A stretch of DNA of 64,000 bases from Dipteronia dyeriana. Its lineage: Eukaryota; Streptophyta; Magnoliopsida; Sapindales; Sapindaceae. The DNA is taken from assembly GCA_032871835.1 (NCBI GenBank), contig CM065299.1, positions 40,994,706-41,058,705 of the forward strand. The letters are read 5' to 3'. This document shows, one piece after another, positions 20,641-32,130 of this stretch. The notes beneath the pieces are model-generated. The model saw only the letters and a program-made list of their open reading frames with translations, did no database searches and had not been told where the DNA came from. The translations under genes and the position numbers were made by a program. The first letter of the stretch is position 1, and every line of letters starts with the position of its first letter.

Positions 20641-23636
20641 TAGACTGAATAAGAATGAATTCAACTTGTATTTAGGCAATGGAGCGTTGGTGTCTACTAG
20701 TGTAGTGGGAGATATTAGAATCAATTTAGATTCTTACAGGCATTTAGTTTTAATAAACGTTTATTATGTACCACAATTCAAGAGGAATTTAATTTCGGTC
20801 TCTTGTCTAAATAAATTTGGTTATTCGGTTACTTTTAATAAAGCTTTTATTATTAGTAAGACTGACAAAATTATTTGCAAAGGTACATTAGAAAACGGTT
20901 TATTCTATTTGAATGGAAATATCTCTTACTTAAAAGACACGGAATCAACGGAACCTAATCATAAAAGAGTAAAATTATCAAAAGATGAAACCTACCTATG
21001 GCATTTGTGCTTAGGTCATATTAACCTTAATAGGATTAAAAGATTGGTATGTGATAGACCTTTAAGTCACTTAAAGGTTGATGATCTACCAACTTGTGAA
21101 TCTTGTTTGGAAGGTAAAATGATTAAAAGGTCGTTTATGACCAAAGGCACAAGAGCCATTGAATGTTTAGGATTGATACACACTGATGTGTGTGGACCTA
21201 TGAGCATTCAAGCTAGAGGTGGATATGAGTACTTCATCACTTTCAAGGATGATCACTCAAGATTTGGCAATATGTATCTCATGAGACATAAGTCAAATGC
21301 TTTTGATATGTTCAAAGCATTTAAAGCTGAAGTAGAAAATCAGCTTGAGAAACGCATAAAAATCTTGAGGTCTTGTCGTGGTGGAGGATATCTATCTGGT
21401 GAGTTTCAGCAATATTTTATTGATAATGGAATATTTTCTTAGTTTTCTGCACTAGGCACACCTCAACAAAATGGGGTGGCAGAAAGGAGAAATATAACTC
21501 TTTTGGATATGGTTAGGTATATGTTGAGTTATTCAACGCTCCCTAATTATTTTTTGGGGATATGCTTTACAAACTGCAATGTACATTCTAAATGATGTAC
21601 CATCTAAGTCGGTTCCTAAAACACCGCATGAGTTGTGGACCGGGCGAAAGCCTAGTTTACAACACTTAAGGATATTTGGATGTCCTACGCATGTGTTAAA
21701 AGGAAAGACAGAAAAGATGGAGTCCCGTTCAGAAACATGCATATTTGTAGGGTATCCAAAGGAAACAAAAGGATATTATTTTTATAGTCGTTCAGATCTT
21801 AAATTATTTGTTTCGACAAATGCTAAATTTCTGGAAAAAGACTATATGAATAATTTTGTGCCTAAAAGTAGAATTGTCCTGAATGAACTTTTTGGAGATA
21901 TAATTCCACAAGAGGTTTCGTAACCAAGCCCTATTGTAAGTTCCGTACCAACACAAGATCAACAATCTACCATACCTCGTCGTAGAGGGAGGGTTGTTAG
22001 ACAACCTGAGAGATACATCAGTCTAGGAGAATATGTAGAGAATCTTTCGGATGACGATGATCCCTATACGTACAAGGTAGCAATGGAAGATGTTGATTGT
22101 CACCATTGGCAAAAGGCAATGCAATCCAAAATTGAATCTATGTTCAAAAACAAAGTCTGGTCTCTTATAGACTTGCCTAAAGGGATAATACCTATCGGGT
22201 GCAAGTGGGTATCCAAGAGGAAAAGAGGAATGGATGGAAAGGTGGAAACCTTTAAAGCTAGATTGGTAGCTCAAGGTTATACACAGAAGGAAGGTATCGA
22301 TTATGAAGAAACCTTCTCTCTTGTGGCCATGCTTAAATCCATTAGGATACTCTTATCCATTGCGGCATCTCTAGACCTAGAGATTTGGTAAATGGATGTC
22401 AAGATAGATTTCCTTAATGGAAGTCTTGATGAAAGCATCTACATGATGCAACTAGAAGGATTCATTGAAAAGGGCCAAGAGGAAAGGGTATGCAAGTTGG
22501 AATGATCCTTATAAGGATTGAAGCAAGCTTCTAGATCCTGGAACATAAGGTTCAATCAAGCCGTAAAAAGTTTTGGATTTATTCAAAACCTTGATGAACC
22601 TTGTGTATACAAAAGGGTTAAAGGTGACAAGTTGGTTTTCCTAGTTTTTTACGTTGATGATATACTACTCATCGAAAATGATGTATGTGTATTGACATTA
22701 ATAAAAGAATGGTAAGCAAAACAATTTGATATGAAGGACTTAGGAGAAACAAGTTATATTCTTGGTATCCAAGTCATAAGGGATAGAAAGAATAGAACGA
22801 TTGCATTATCCCAAGCTTCATACATAGATATAATCTTCTATATGTTTTCCATAAAAGATTCCAAGAAAGGTATGCTACCTTTCAGACATGGAATCAAACA
22901 TTCTAAGGAACAAGTTCCTAAGAATGAGCATGAAAAGCCATTCATGTGTAGGATTTCATATGCTTCGGCAGTAGGAAGTCTCATGTATGTAATGCTCTGT
23001 ACTAGACCAGATATTTGTTTTGTTGTGGGCATAGTTAGCAGGTTTCAATCAAAGCCTGGTCCTGATAACTTGACGGCATTTAAGCATATTTTCAAGTATC
23101 TTAGGAGAACGAGAGATTATATGCTTGTATACTCTGGAAGGGAATTAATTCCCGTTGGGTATACAGATTCAGATTTTCAATCAGATTCTGACTCCAGAAG
23201 ATCAACATCAGGATCTGTGTTTACTATTGGAGGAGGGGCAGTCATATGGAGGATTATCAAGCAATCTTGTATTGTCGATTCCACTATGGAAGCCGAGTAT
23301 ATAGCCGCATGCGAGGCTGCTAAAGAGATTGTCTGGCTCTGCCAATTCTTGATTGACTTGGAAATGGTTCCTAATGTGAATAAGCAGATCACTATCTATT
23401 GTGACAATAGTGGAGCAATGGCTAATTCGAGAGAACCAAATAGTCATAAGAGAGGGAAACACATTGAAAGAAAGTATCACCTTCTAAGGGAAATTGTGCA
23501 TAGGGGTGACGTGTCGATTACCAAGATCGCGTCAGCAGAAAATCTAGATGATCCTTTTACAAAGGCTCTTCCTCAAAAGAGTTTTGATAGGCATCTAGAG
23601 AATATGAGGATGAGAGATATGACACATTTGCTATAG
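20641..23636 (+). pseudogene. copia pol of element II: integrase, RT, RNase H, without protease site
   Basis: It starts directly with RLNKNEFNLYLGN, the segment that normally follows the protease active site. No D-S/T-G motif is present. Integrase: WHLCLGHINLNRI...CESC (about 20998-21115), HTDVCGP (21180) and SCRGGGYLSG (about 21370), where the usual RSDxGxEY-type Asp reads C-R-G. The frame stops at 21441 and shifts near 21550. RT: KVETFKARLVAQGY (22240), a stop at 22389, and YVDD at 22650-22661. RNase H runs to the natural stop at 23636 in one long open frame (22731-23636) with STMEAEYIA and CDNSGA. It is non-functional as a whole. Confidence 0.92.
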
Positions 23637-23639
23637 AGC

Positions 23640-23650
23640 AAGTGGGAGAT
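23640..23650 (+). other. polypurine tract of element II
   Basis: AAGTGGGAGAT lies immediately before the TG of the 3' LTR and four bases after the pol stop. Confidence 0.88.
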
Positions 23651-25817
23651 TGTTAGGATTATGCTCGATAGCAAGAGTGTAATATTGTAATTGACAATCT
23701 TTTCATATTAATAAAGTGATTTCTAGTTTAACAAATCTGATAGCATTTATATTTTAATAATTATAATTGCCAAAAGTAAATAATCATAAGGTCAAAAGAC
23801 TATGAGAAAAGAAGAATTGTTCATACATCTAGATATGTATGAGGTAGACATAATTCTTTAGTTAGTCTTGAATAACATTCACAACTTAAGATAAAAGGTT
23901 GGGCGCCTTTATCTTGTCAAAGTTGTAGATTCTTTTGCTAGCATTTGAGTGGGGTCAAATGTGTTATGATGAGTCTAAAATCATCAAAGTATGGTGTCTT
24001 TGGGCAAAAGAATCTAGTGCACTTGGTGCATTGAATAGGATCAAAATGAAAAACTTTATCCAGAACCGTCAATGGATAAAAGTTTTCATTTGAAGACAAT
24101 CTAAGAGTCTATCTCAATCCTGAAATAAATGATGGACTTATGGTTGCAAGTGTTATCATTTGAGCTATAAATGAGTACGATTATATAGCATAGTCTATCC
24201 ACGATAGTTTGGTGGTATTCATTTGTTAATCGATAGAGGACTTCATTTATAGATATGGACATCGTGGCTCCATTTATTGAATGAGAGTAGAATACTATCA
24301 TATGGATGTTTTGAGGTATTGGATATTAAATCTTAACGTTACGTTTTCAATAGTGTCTATTGAAACATGGCTTCTGGACAAGTCAAAATATCCGAGTTCA
24401 AAATGTGGTCATAGGAGTAAATATGGTAACTTGGAGAGCTATAGACGGTCTATGAGCTTTTGGCGATTACTGAAATTCTTCACGAGGATACACTTTCTCC
24501 AATAAGGTTGTCTAGGGTATGAAAGAGTAACATCAACTTATTCTATCTTTATTTAAGAGTTCAATTTTAGTTCTTTAGTGGAATGAACTAAAATTAAATA
24601 GATTGGACCTAAGTGAATCATTTGTTGATTGTGATTGGGTTGTGTCTATTGGAGCTTAAATTTAGATAGCCCGCCAAGATCCTCAATCCACATGAACTTA
24701 TATGGATCACTTGATATATTATACCGGACCAATTTAGGGGTCCATTTAGAATTGTATTAAGGCATGTGAATTTGTTTATTTTTGTAAGAATAGGTCTAGT
24801 TCACATGAGGACTTTTTATTAAGGTCCGATGGATTTAATAAAATAAGAAAAATAATATATGACCCATACATATGTGTTGGCCGGCAAGGATTTTTAGAAT
24901 AGCTTAATTATATTATTTTTATTTTATTATTTAATTAAATGGAAATTATTTAATTTGTTGATTAATTAATAATTTAATTAAAATTCAAAATCTTTTTCTA
25001 TTAGGAGATGGTCTCCTAATTATTATGCTATTGTTGGTAGTATAATTATTATTAAAGACTATGTTTGATAAGTAGATAAATAAAAGGAATTATTTATCTA
25101 ATCAAATTAGGAAGTTTTTAATATGATTATAAATGCACTATTGAGTTTGATTAGAAGTCTTGGTGTAGGAAAGAATTCCTTTTGGAAAAGGATTCTTAAC
25201 CACCAAGTAAATCCTCCTAAGGATAGGATTCTTAACCACCAAGTAAATCCTTTTGACCAAGTATGAGTTTTTAGGGTGAGAAGTTGTTTTTTATTTGCTT
25301 TTTTATTGTTATAAAAAAAAACTTCGTTCAACTCATTGTGTGAAGAATTCAGCCAAGCTTAGAGAAAAGAGGGAATGATTTTGTTTTCGATAATACACTA
25401 GTATCCTTTGCATCAAAAGGGTTTTGTGTACAACATCGAATCAAGGTTCTCGCGAGTTTCAATCAAATTGATTGATAATTCAAAAGTGACCGGACGTTCT
25501 TGGTTTTTCTCTTGGAGGATTATTGTGACTAACAAAGAAGAAGATTTTGTTAATTTCCATCCTCATGTATACAATTTAAAGAAAGGAAGCCTACACTCCT
25601 AGGTGATTCATGTTTGTGATTGGATTGGAAGATCGTGCGGATTCAATTCGACGCTAGTTCAATTGTTAGAAAAAAAAAGTTACGATACTTTGTATATACA
25701 TCAATTAATCTAGGGTTAAGGTTCTTGTTATTAAAAGTAATTTTTTATATATATATACGTAAACCCTAATTTTTTTTCTCACGTTTCTGTTGCGTTTTGA
25801 ACCGTTTTTTCCCTACA
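23651..25817 (+). repeat. 3' LTR of element II
   Basis: 2167 bases, same ends as the 5' LTR. Relative to the 5' copy it lacks about 45 bases just after the 36-base repeats (near 25250), including the TATATATA segment. It also carries many substitutions, so the insertion is not recent. Confidence 0.92.
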
Positions 25818-27006
25818 GGTCCTTAGCCATGCACTACCCATGCATTTGGCATGTCAAGACTGCCACATCAACATTTTTAGACATAATCTCAGGACCCTAT
25901 TAATATATTCTTTCCTAAAACGAAAGAGAGATCTCTCCATCATCTCTTACACATGTCTTCTCATCTCTTACACTTTCTGACATCTCTAAATGCTAACTTA
26001 GATTTAGGAGCCATTCCTTACCCAATCTAACCATCCTTCATCCTCATATACTCAAGGACGATTGGAGATTGGATCAAGTTTCAAGGAAGGAGGAATTTCT
26101 CTACATGGGTCTTCTCTATCTCTTTTCTCCTTGTTATTTTATTATAATTGTCTTGAGTAGCTAATCATCCCACTACGGGATTGATGTGATTCATTTATGA
26201 ACCTTGGGTTGTATTGAACTTTATTTACTATATTAAATCTTTCAAATATTTTTTATTCATTATTTTAATTTGTTTTAAGAATAGTTTGTCTTAGATTGTA
26301 CCCTCATTTTTTTGCAAACTGTTTGAGGAATTATTTGAGTAGAGAATTGGGAATACCCTATATTCGATTCTCTTAAGCTCATTTAAATGGAAGGATTGAA
26401 CGAGAGTACCCTCCTTGAGTGAAATTTGAGCATATTAATCTCAATCTGTCTAATCTCAAATGGGTAACTAATTCTATACCCTCTAGCTTGGTGAATTTAT
26501 AAAGAGGGCGCCTTATTTTGATAGATGAGCATTCACGAACAATCACTTATGGGTGGCCAATACTATACCCTCTAGATTGGTTATAATAGATTATAGTACA
26601 TTCATGTTAATTACCAATACACCCATTGTTTGCTTGTTGAATCCATCAACTCCTTAGTCTTAACCATCATATTTTAACGCACAAATTTTTCATTAACACT
26701 AATTGCATGTTTGGTTAATTAACAGAATTATAGTTTGCATCTTAACTATTAACTCTTCAAAGCACCCAAACCAATTATTTACTTTTTCATGCTTTGTTTA
26801 GTTAGTATTAGTTAACTAGCTTAAGTCATTTGATTTCCCTTTCCCTGTGGACGATACCCATACTTGCCACTATATTGTTTATCAATATTGAGTGCAAATC
26901 AGATTTATAACTTTTGTTTGACAAGTTATTTTACATATGAAAAATGGCACTTGTCAAAATGGTTGTAAGTTTCATGTTTGCATTACTCTTAGATTATTTC
27001 CTTGCC
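25818..27006. repeat. gypsy-type LTR remnant, right half
   Basis: It is non-coding. It holds an AATATATT-type TATA zone (about 25890-25905), followed by a CT-rich stretch with CATCTCTTACA repeats. Near its end is TTTCCCTGTGGACGATACCC (about 26843-26862), a kind of sequence I associate with the 3' end of plant gypsy LTRs. With 16140-16394 it forms the target into which element II inserted. There is no ORF and the family is unassigned. Confidence 0.4.
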
Positions 27007-27200
27007 TTGTTACCAGTCATATTCCTAGAGCATCCACTATCTAGGTACTATGAATAGGATGAGTTGACTCTAAGTGCATATTATGCAACATGACATTGTG
27101 TTGTGTCTTTCCTAATCCAAACTTTGTTAATATGTTTCTCATTCCTACTTTCATTAGCATGCTTTGACTTGTCATTATGCACTTTGACTCTATTAGTCAC
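27007..27200 (-). pseudogene. SIRE-like copia protease piece (fragment C, left part)
   Basis: It matches 15690-15880 closely (GTCATATTCCTA, ATCTAGGTAC, AAGTGCATATT, AACATGACATTGTG). It therefore encodes the same region around the protease active site on the - strand. The stretch breaks at 27200, where a solo LTR has inserted, and resumes at 29464. Confidence 0.75.
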
Positions 27201-27243
27201 TGAAAATTCCCTTAATCACTTATAGTGTCAAATATACCTAGAA

Positions 27244-27274
<31 letters not shown>

Positions 27275-29463
27275 GAATAGGTATAATCTCAAAATTCTTG
27301 CAATCTCTTTTTCTCCACAAGAAATTAAATTAAATAAACAAGTTTTTACAATTAAAATAAAAAAACAAAAATTTACAGAAGGATTTTTACATTGTAAAAC
27401 CTCAAAAATAAGGAAACATCCTACAACCACCAGCAAAAGCAAATCACTATGACAAATAGGAGATACACACTCAAGAGGCAATTAACACAGGATTCACTCT
27501 TCAAGCTATCTATACCTATTTTACCCTTGGGCCTAGTGAACTTACTATGTCGACTTCCTATCTAAGACATCTAGTCTCTAGGAAGATTCCTTGCTTGTTT
27601 ATCCAAGTCCTTCTATCTCTAGACAAGACTTCCACGCTTAGCTATCTGGATCACCTTGATCCCTGCCAAGAATTCCACGTAGCTATCCAAGTCCTCACGA
27701 CTCTAGCCAAGACTTCCACACTTAAAAACGAAGAATCACTCTCCAATATGAGACTTGCAACCTTTTACAAGGCAATGATCTAAGTGTAGTGCAAACATGC
27801 AAACACGATGCAAACACGAACAAATAGAGCAAGTTGATCAATCATACTCTATGAAGAATTAGTATTTAAAAAAATCATGCACACAAGTAAATATTACAAA
27901 TTCTTATGAACTTGTGATTAATTATCTAGATTATGCAATCAAAAGCAATCACAAAAAATATCTAGAAACCTAACATGTCAATAAAAGCTAGAACACAAGA
28001 TATTCAATAGAAATCGTAAAACTAGCTTTGAAATCAAGTGAACAAGTTAACCCAAGAAATCTTAAACTTATTCAACAAAGAAATAAGAAATGGGTTCAGA
28101 TAAAAGAAAACACAATAAAAAAAAACACTCTAGTTCTAGAACATGTATCTAAAACATAGAAATCACAGTCAAGATCAAATTACAAAGAGATTGTAGTTTC
28201 AAGTTCATGTTTTTCAAAATTAGCAAAAATGTTATTCATCAACAACATAAAAACTAATTTCGAAAAATCAATTAAAAAGGTCCAAAATTGAAATCAAACT
28301 CATTCTAAGTATTTTTTTTAATCAAATAAAAAGATTCGTCAAGTTGATCATAAGAGAAAAGTAGAGAGAATATGATTCAGTCACAAATGATGAACACACG
28401 AGTAGAAATTAGGTCATCAAGAAAAATCTAGACATCATTTGACTCTAAAAATGCTTGAGACTTGTTTCGTTCTTCAAGACCAATAATTTTTGCTTTTGAA
28501 AATCTAAAATCGGAGTTGATTTGATAGAGTTATGGTGTTTGAAAGATGAGAAAATTTATGGGAAAATTTATGGGAAAATTTATGAACTTTGGTCTTCAAA
28601 AACACACTTAGAAAATGAGAGGAAAAAAGAGGCATTTAAAGGGAAAAGAGAGAGAAGTAAGTAACCAACCTATGGGAGGGTGCCACCTCTACCTTCCCAT
28701 GGAGGCATGCGGCCTCCACGGGGGTAGAACGCATCCTTTCCCCTGAGGCCCAAGTGTCTCCATAGGAAAGGGTGCTTGGCCCCTTCCTTCCTCCTTTGAG
28801 TTCTCATTGCATTCTTCTACCGTTCTCCGGCCTCTAATCTCCGATTTTGAATCCTTTTTTGAATTACAAACCAAAACTCTCTTATACACAAGGAAATCAA
28901 GAAAAATTTCACAAAAAATATGGAATTCGACTTGAAACCTAAGAATGAAAACCATGTACATTAAAGACACAGAAAGTTTCATAACTTCCTACTTGTAACT
29001 TGAAACTAAATGAATGAGTTACCAAAATGAACGCAACTCAATGAGAATCAAATAAGCACAAATTCAAGTCCAATAGAATAAAAATATAAACAAATAAATA
29101 CAAAAACACACAAGTATACCATTTATCCTAGAACATGCAATTTCTCCAAAATTGTCAAATTAAATCTAATACATGTGCATACTTTAATGAACGTGTGTAT
29201 GTGTAATACCAATTTAGTGCAACATTGCGGGGACACATATGGACGCAATGTATGTGTGTGCCCTAACAGTTACAAGAGGAAGAAGAATATTGATACTTGG
29301 ACATCTAAGTAAACACCTTTCCTCTTGAAGACGAACTATGCATGAGAAATCGCTTTCCATCTTTGAAGCTCATACAAACCACAAACCACCTAAGCAACTA
29401 AACATTATAATGAAAGAGAGTTTTGTTATGGAATCAAGCCAACAAAAATTCTAAAACCTAACA
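27201..29463 (-). repeat. solo LTR of the SIRE-like family, TSD GTCAC
   Basis: 2263 bases from TGAAAATTCCC to AAACCTAACA, flanked by the perfect 5-base duplication GTCAC (27196-27200 and 29464-29468). The interrupted sequence is continuous in the related copy at 15840-15900. Read on the - strand, it starts TGTTAGGTTTTAG and ends GGGAATTTTCA, the same ends as the LTRs at 35539 and 53346. A single LTR without an internal region arises by LTR-LTR recombination. A GC-rich block lies at about 28680-28860. Confidence 0.92.
27244..27272. repeat. 29-base poly-G run
   Basis: An uninterrupted G29 occupies the position of the shorter G-rich tract of the other SIRE-like LTRs (CCTAGAGGGGGG...TGAATAGG). 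It is a mononucleotide microsatellite, and its true length may differ because such runs sequence poorly. Confidence 0.9.
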
Positions 29464-30400
29464 GTCACTTTTTTAAACAATTCAAACAAAGCATTATCAA
29501 ATTTCTTATGCATAGTAGAATGAGGCACAACATAATTTCTCACTAGCAAGTCATCAACGACATTTTTCTCAACATGCTTTTCCAAGGTCTTCCTATGTCT
29601 AATTCTAGATCCATATATAGATGATTGTCTAGGACCATTCATCAAAGACATATTATATAAGTCATTCTCATATTTGCATTTATGAATGTACTCATAGCAT
29701 ATAGGTCTTATGTGTCCTATCATATTACAATAATGATAACTAGGTATAAATTTGAGAAGGTTACCTCTAGCCTGAGCATTTGATGTATTATACCTTCCTT
29801 TATTGTTACCTTCTTAATGTGATTTCCGTGATGCTTTGCCTTTTACTTTTGAATATGAGAGTCGTTGTCTTTGATCTTGTTGAGATTTTCCTTTGATATT
29901 CATGGTTGATGTTGAGGCATCTCTGGTAGCATTCATGGCTTTTCCATTTGAGAGAGCACCTACATAAACTTTACCACTAGCTTTCACAAAATTAGAATTG
30001 TTAGATGAATGTGTAACCTTTTCATTTACATAACCTAACCCTCTTTTATAACTAGGATGCTTGCCAATCTTGATGAGATTTTCTACTTTACTAGTACTAG
30101 ATGACATCTTACTTATCATCTTATTGTACCCATCAAGCTTGTCACTATTCATGTTCTCTTGACTTTAATGCCTACTAATTTTAACTCTTAACCCATTTTC
30201 AAGTCTCTTAGCTTTATCAAGAGAATCATCCCATAGCTCAATCTCAAATTTTAAAATTCTTAGTCTTTCATTATTATCTTTCAAATTTTCTAGACTAAAG
30301 AATTTGTCTTTAAGCTCTTTGTTTTATTTTTAGCAAAGTTCATGAATTTCTTCTAGCTCCATTTTAAGAGACCTATTCATTTTAGAGATTCTTTCATTTT
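29464..30400 (-). pseudogene. SIRE-like gag C-terminal region (fragment C, right part)
   Basis: On the - strand, from about 30400 downwards: a lysine/glutamate-rich coiled coil (LKMELEEIHEL, KDNNERLRIL), then KIGKHPSYKRGLGY (about 30030-30075), a basic linker, and half of the second zinc motif (IGHIRPICYEY, about 29690-29723). The region leading to protease follows. Stops occur at about 30170 and 29810. The fragment ends abruptly at 30400, where a + strand gag begins, so two opposite-facing retroelement pieces are joined head to head. Confidence 0.75.
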
Positions 30401-30412
30401 AAGAGGACATGG

Positions 30413-32130
30413 ATGGTCGTGGAAGAAGGTTATAGTCCTCGTACCAAGGTTCAAGAGGATGGAACCATGATACTCAAACCAAAGAGTGAATGGACAACGA
30501 ATGAGTTTGAGGTTACTGAAGGGCACCATCGTGCTATGAATGCCATATTTGGAGGAGTTGATGGGCATCAATTCTCCTACATTCAAAATCTTGAATCTGC
30601 AAAGGAGGCTTGGGATACTCTCCAAGTTACTAATGAAGGAACCTTAGCAATAAAGAAATCTAAGCTTCAAATGTTGGCATCAAAATTTAAAGGTTTAAGT
30701 ATGGGTGAAGAAGAAAAGTTTGAAGACCTCCAATTCCGGCTTCTTAACATTGCTAACCATAGTCAAGCACTTGGAGTACCTATCTCAAAAGAGCGTTTAA
30801 ATTGGAAAATCCTTAGGTCTCTTTCTAAGAGATTTAAATCAAAGGTGATGACCATTAAGGAAAGTAAGGATGTGGATAGCATGAACATCAATGAGTTGCT
30901 TGGGTCTCTCCAAACTTATGAGATGTGCTTGAAGCCAAAGTTTAAGAGTACGGGGATCGCTCTCAATGCTATTGAGGAGGAGAGTGATGATGAAATTGAA
31001 GAGATGGCTCTTTTGGTTTGAAATTTCAAGAAGTTTCTAACGAAGAATGCCAAGCCTAGAGGCAAGTCTTATAAGGAAAAGGGAGTTAAGAAACCATCAT
31101 AACTAAGGAATGAGAAGAATAGTCAGGACATGAATAAGAAAGGTGTTCAATGCTACAATTGTCATGGTTTCAGTCACTTTGCTAGTGAGTGCACCAAAAA
31201 CCCATCTAAGAAAGATAAGAAAGGCAAAGTGTTGGTGGTTACTTGGAGTGATGATGACTCTAATGATGATGAGAGCTCTAGTAGTGAGTCTTCAAGTGAT
31301 GAAGAGTTGGTGAGCAACTTTGTAGCTCTAACGGCTTCTCAGTCTCAACTATATGTTGATAGTACAATATCATTGAACAAGAACTTTGATGCAAATTATC
31401 ATGGAAGTACTAGTTCCTTTCCTACCAATCTTGAGTTGTTGGCTAAGATAGAGAATCTTGAAGAAGCTAGAGATAATGCTCTAATAGAGGTAGTTGAGAA
31501 TGATGATTTGACCAAGAAATAACTAGATGAGTTTGTGATTGTTACTCGTAGACTTCTTGGTGAGAAAGGTGATATTATGAAGAAGTTTAGAGAACTTGAA
31601 AAGATAAACCTTGAGAAGGATAATGTTATATCTTCTTCGAGGAAGAGAGAACAAGAACTAATGAAGAGATAGATACGGCTAAGGAGGCAATCAAGGACTT
31701 AGTGAATGATTCGGTAAGTGTGTCTAGTGTTAGGAATCTTGTTAACTCTCATAATGGTGAAGATGACTTAGTAGTTGAAGAGGATCCCTTGGAAGCACCA
31801 CTTCCTACTCACTTGGATGAAGTTGTGATTGACAAGAAACCTCACAAGAAGAGAAGATCAACAGTCAAGAAGAAGTTGGTAAACAAGGTATCTTTGCAAA
31901 CTCCTAGTGAAGCTAGTTCAATTCGAAAAGGTACAATCTCATCTTTTATTCCAATTTGCCATCATTGCAACATAATAGGTCACATTAAGCCTAGGTGTTA
32001 TAATTTTATTGAAAAATGCAAATTAGGAAATGAATCTAGAGATAAGGAGATTAAACTTACACTAGAACATGCTAAGGCTTTAAAAGTTGAAAAACATGAT
32101 AATATTGCTAATCATGGAAAGAAGTTATGA
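30413..32130 (+). pseudogene. SIRE-like copia gag of element D
   Basis: Three open stretches. 30413-31021 is a UBN2-type Gag core (VVEEGYSPRTKVQEDGT, AMNAIFGGVDGHQF, WDTLQVTNEGT, LRSLSKRFKSKV). It lacks the first few dozen residues. 31130-31522 holds an intact zinc knuckle CYNCHGFSHFASEC (about 31151-31192), then an acidic Ser/Asp/Glu stretch. 31702-32130 holds the second motif CHHCNIIGHIKPRC (about 31960-32001). Stops at 31021, 31100, 31520 and 31670 separate them. It is parallel in design to the - strand gag at 6682-8912. It would form the virus-like particle. Confidence 0.85.

Larger units (their letters stand above)
16395..25817 (+). mobile_element. Ty1/copia element II, complete structure but dead
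   Basis: A 9.4-kb element with both LTRs (16395-18605 and 23651-25817), a Met-type primer site, gag-pol remnants and a polypurine tract. It is the best preserved member of the family that also supplies elements III and IV. The flanks are GTTCT on the left and GGTCC on the right. These match only loosely; allowing one inserted G gives GTTCT/GTCCT. It sits within a gypsy-type LTR remnant. Protein-level defects include many stops and a missing protease active site. Confidence 0.92.

Noticed and set aside
27225..27481. Glycine-run and proline-run open frames
   Set aside because: They are produced by translating the G29 tract and are not genes.
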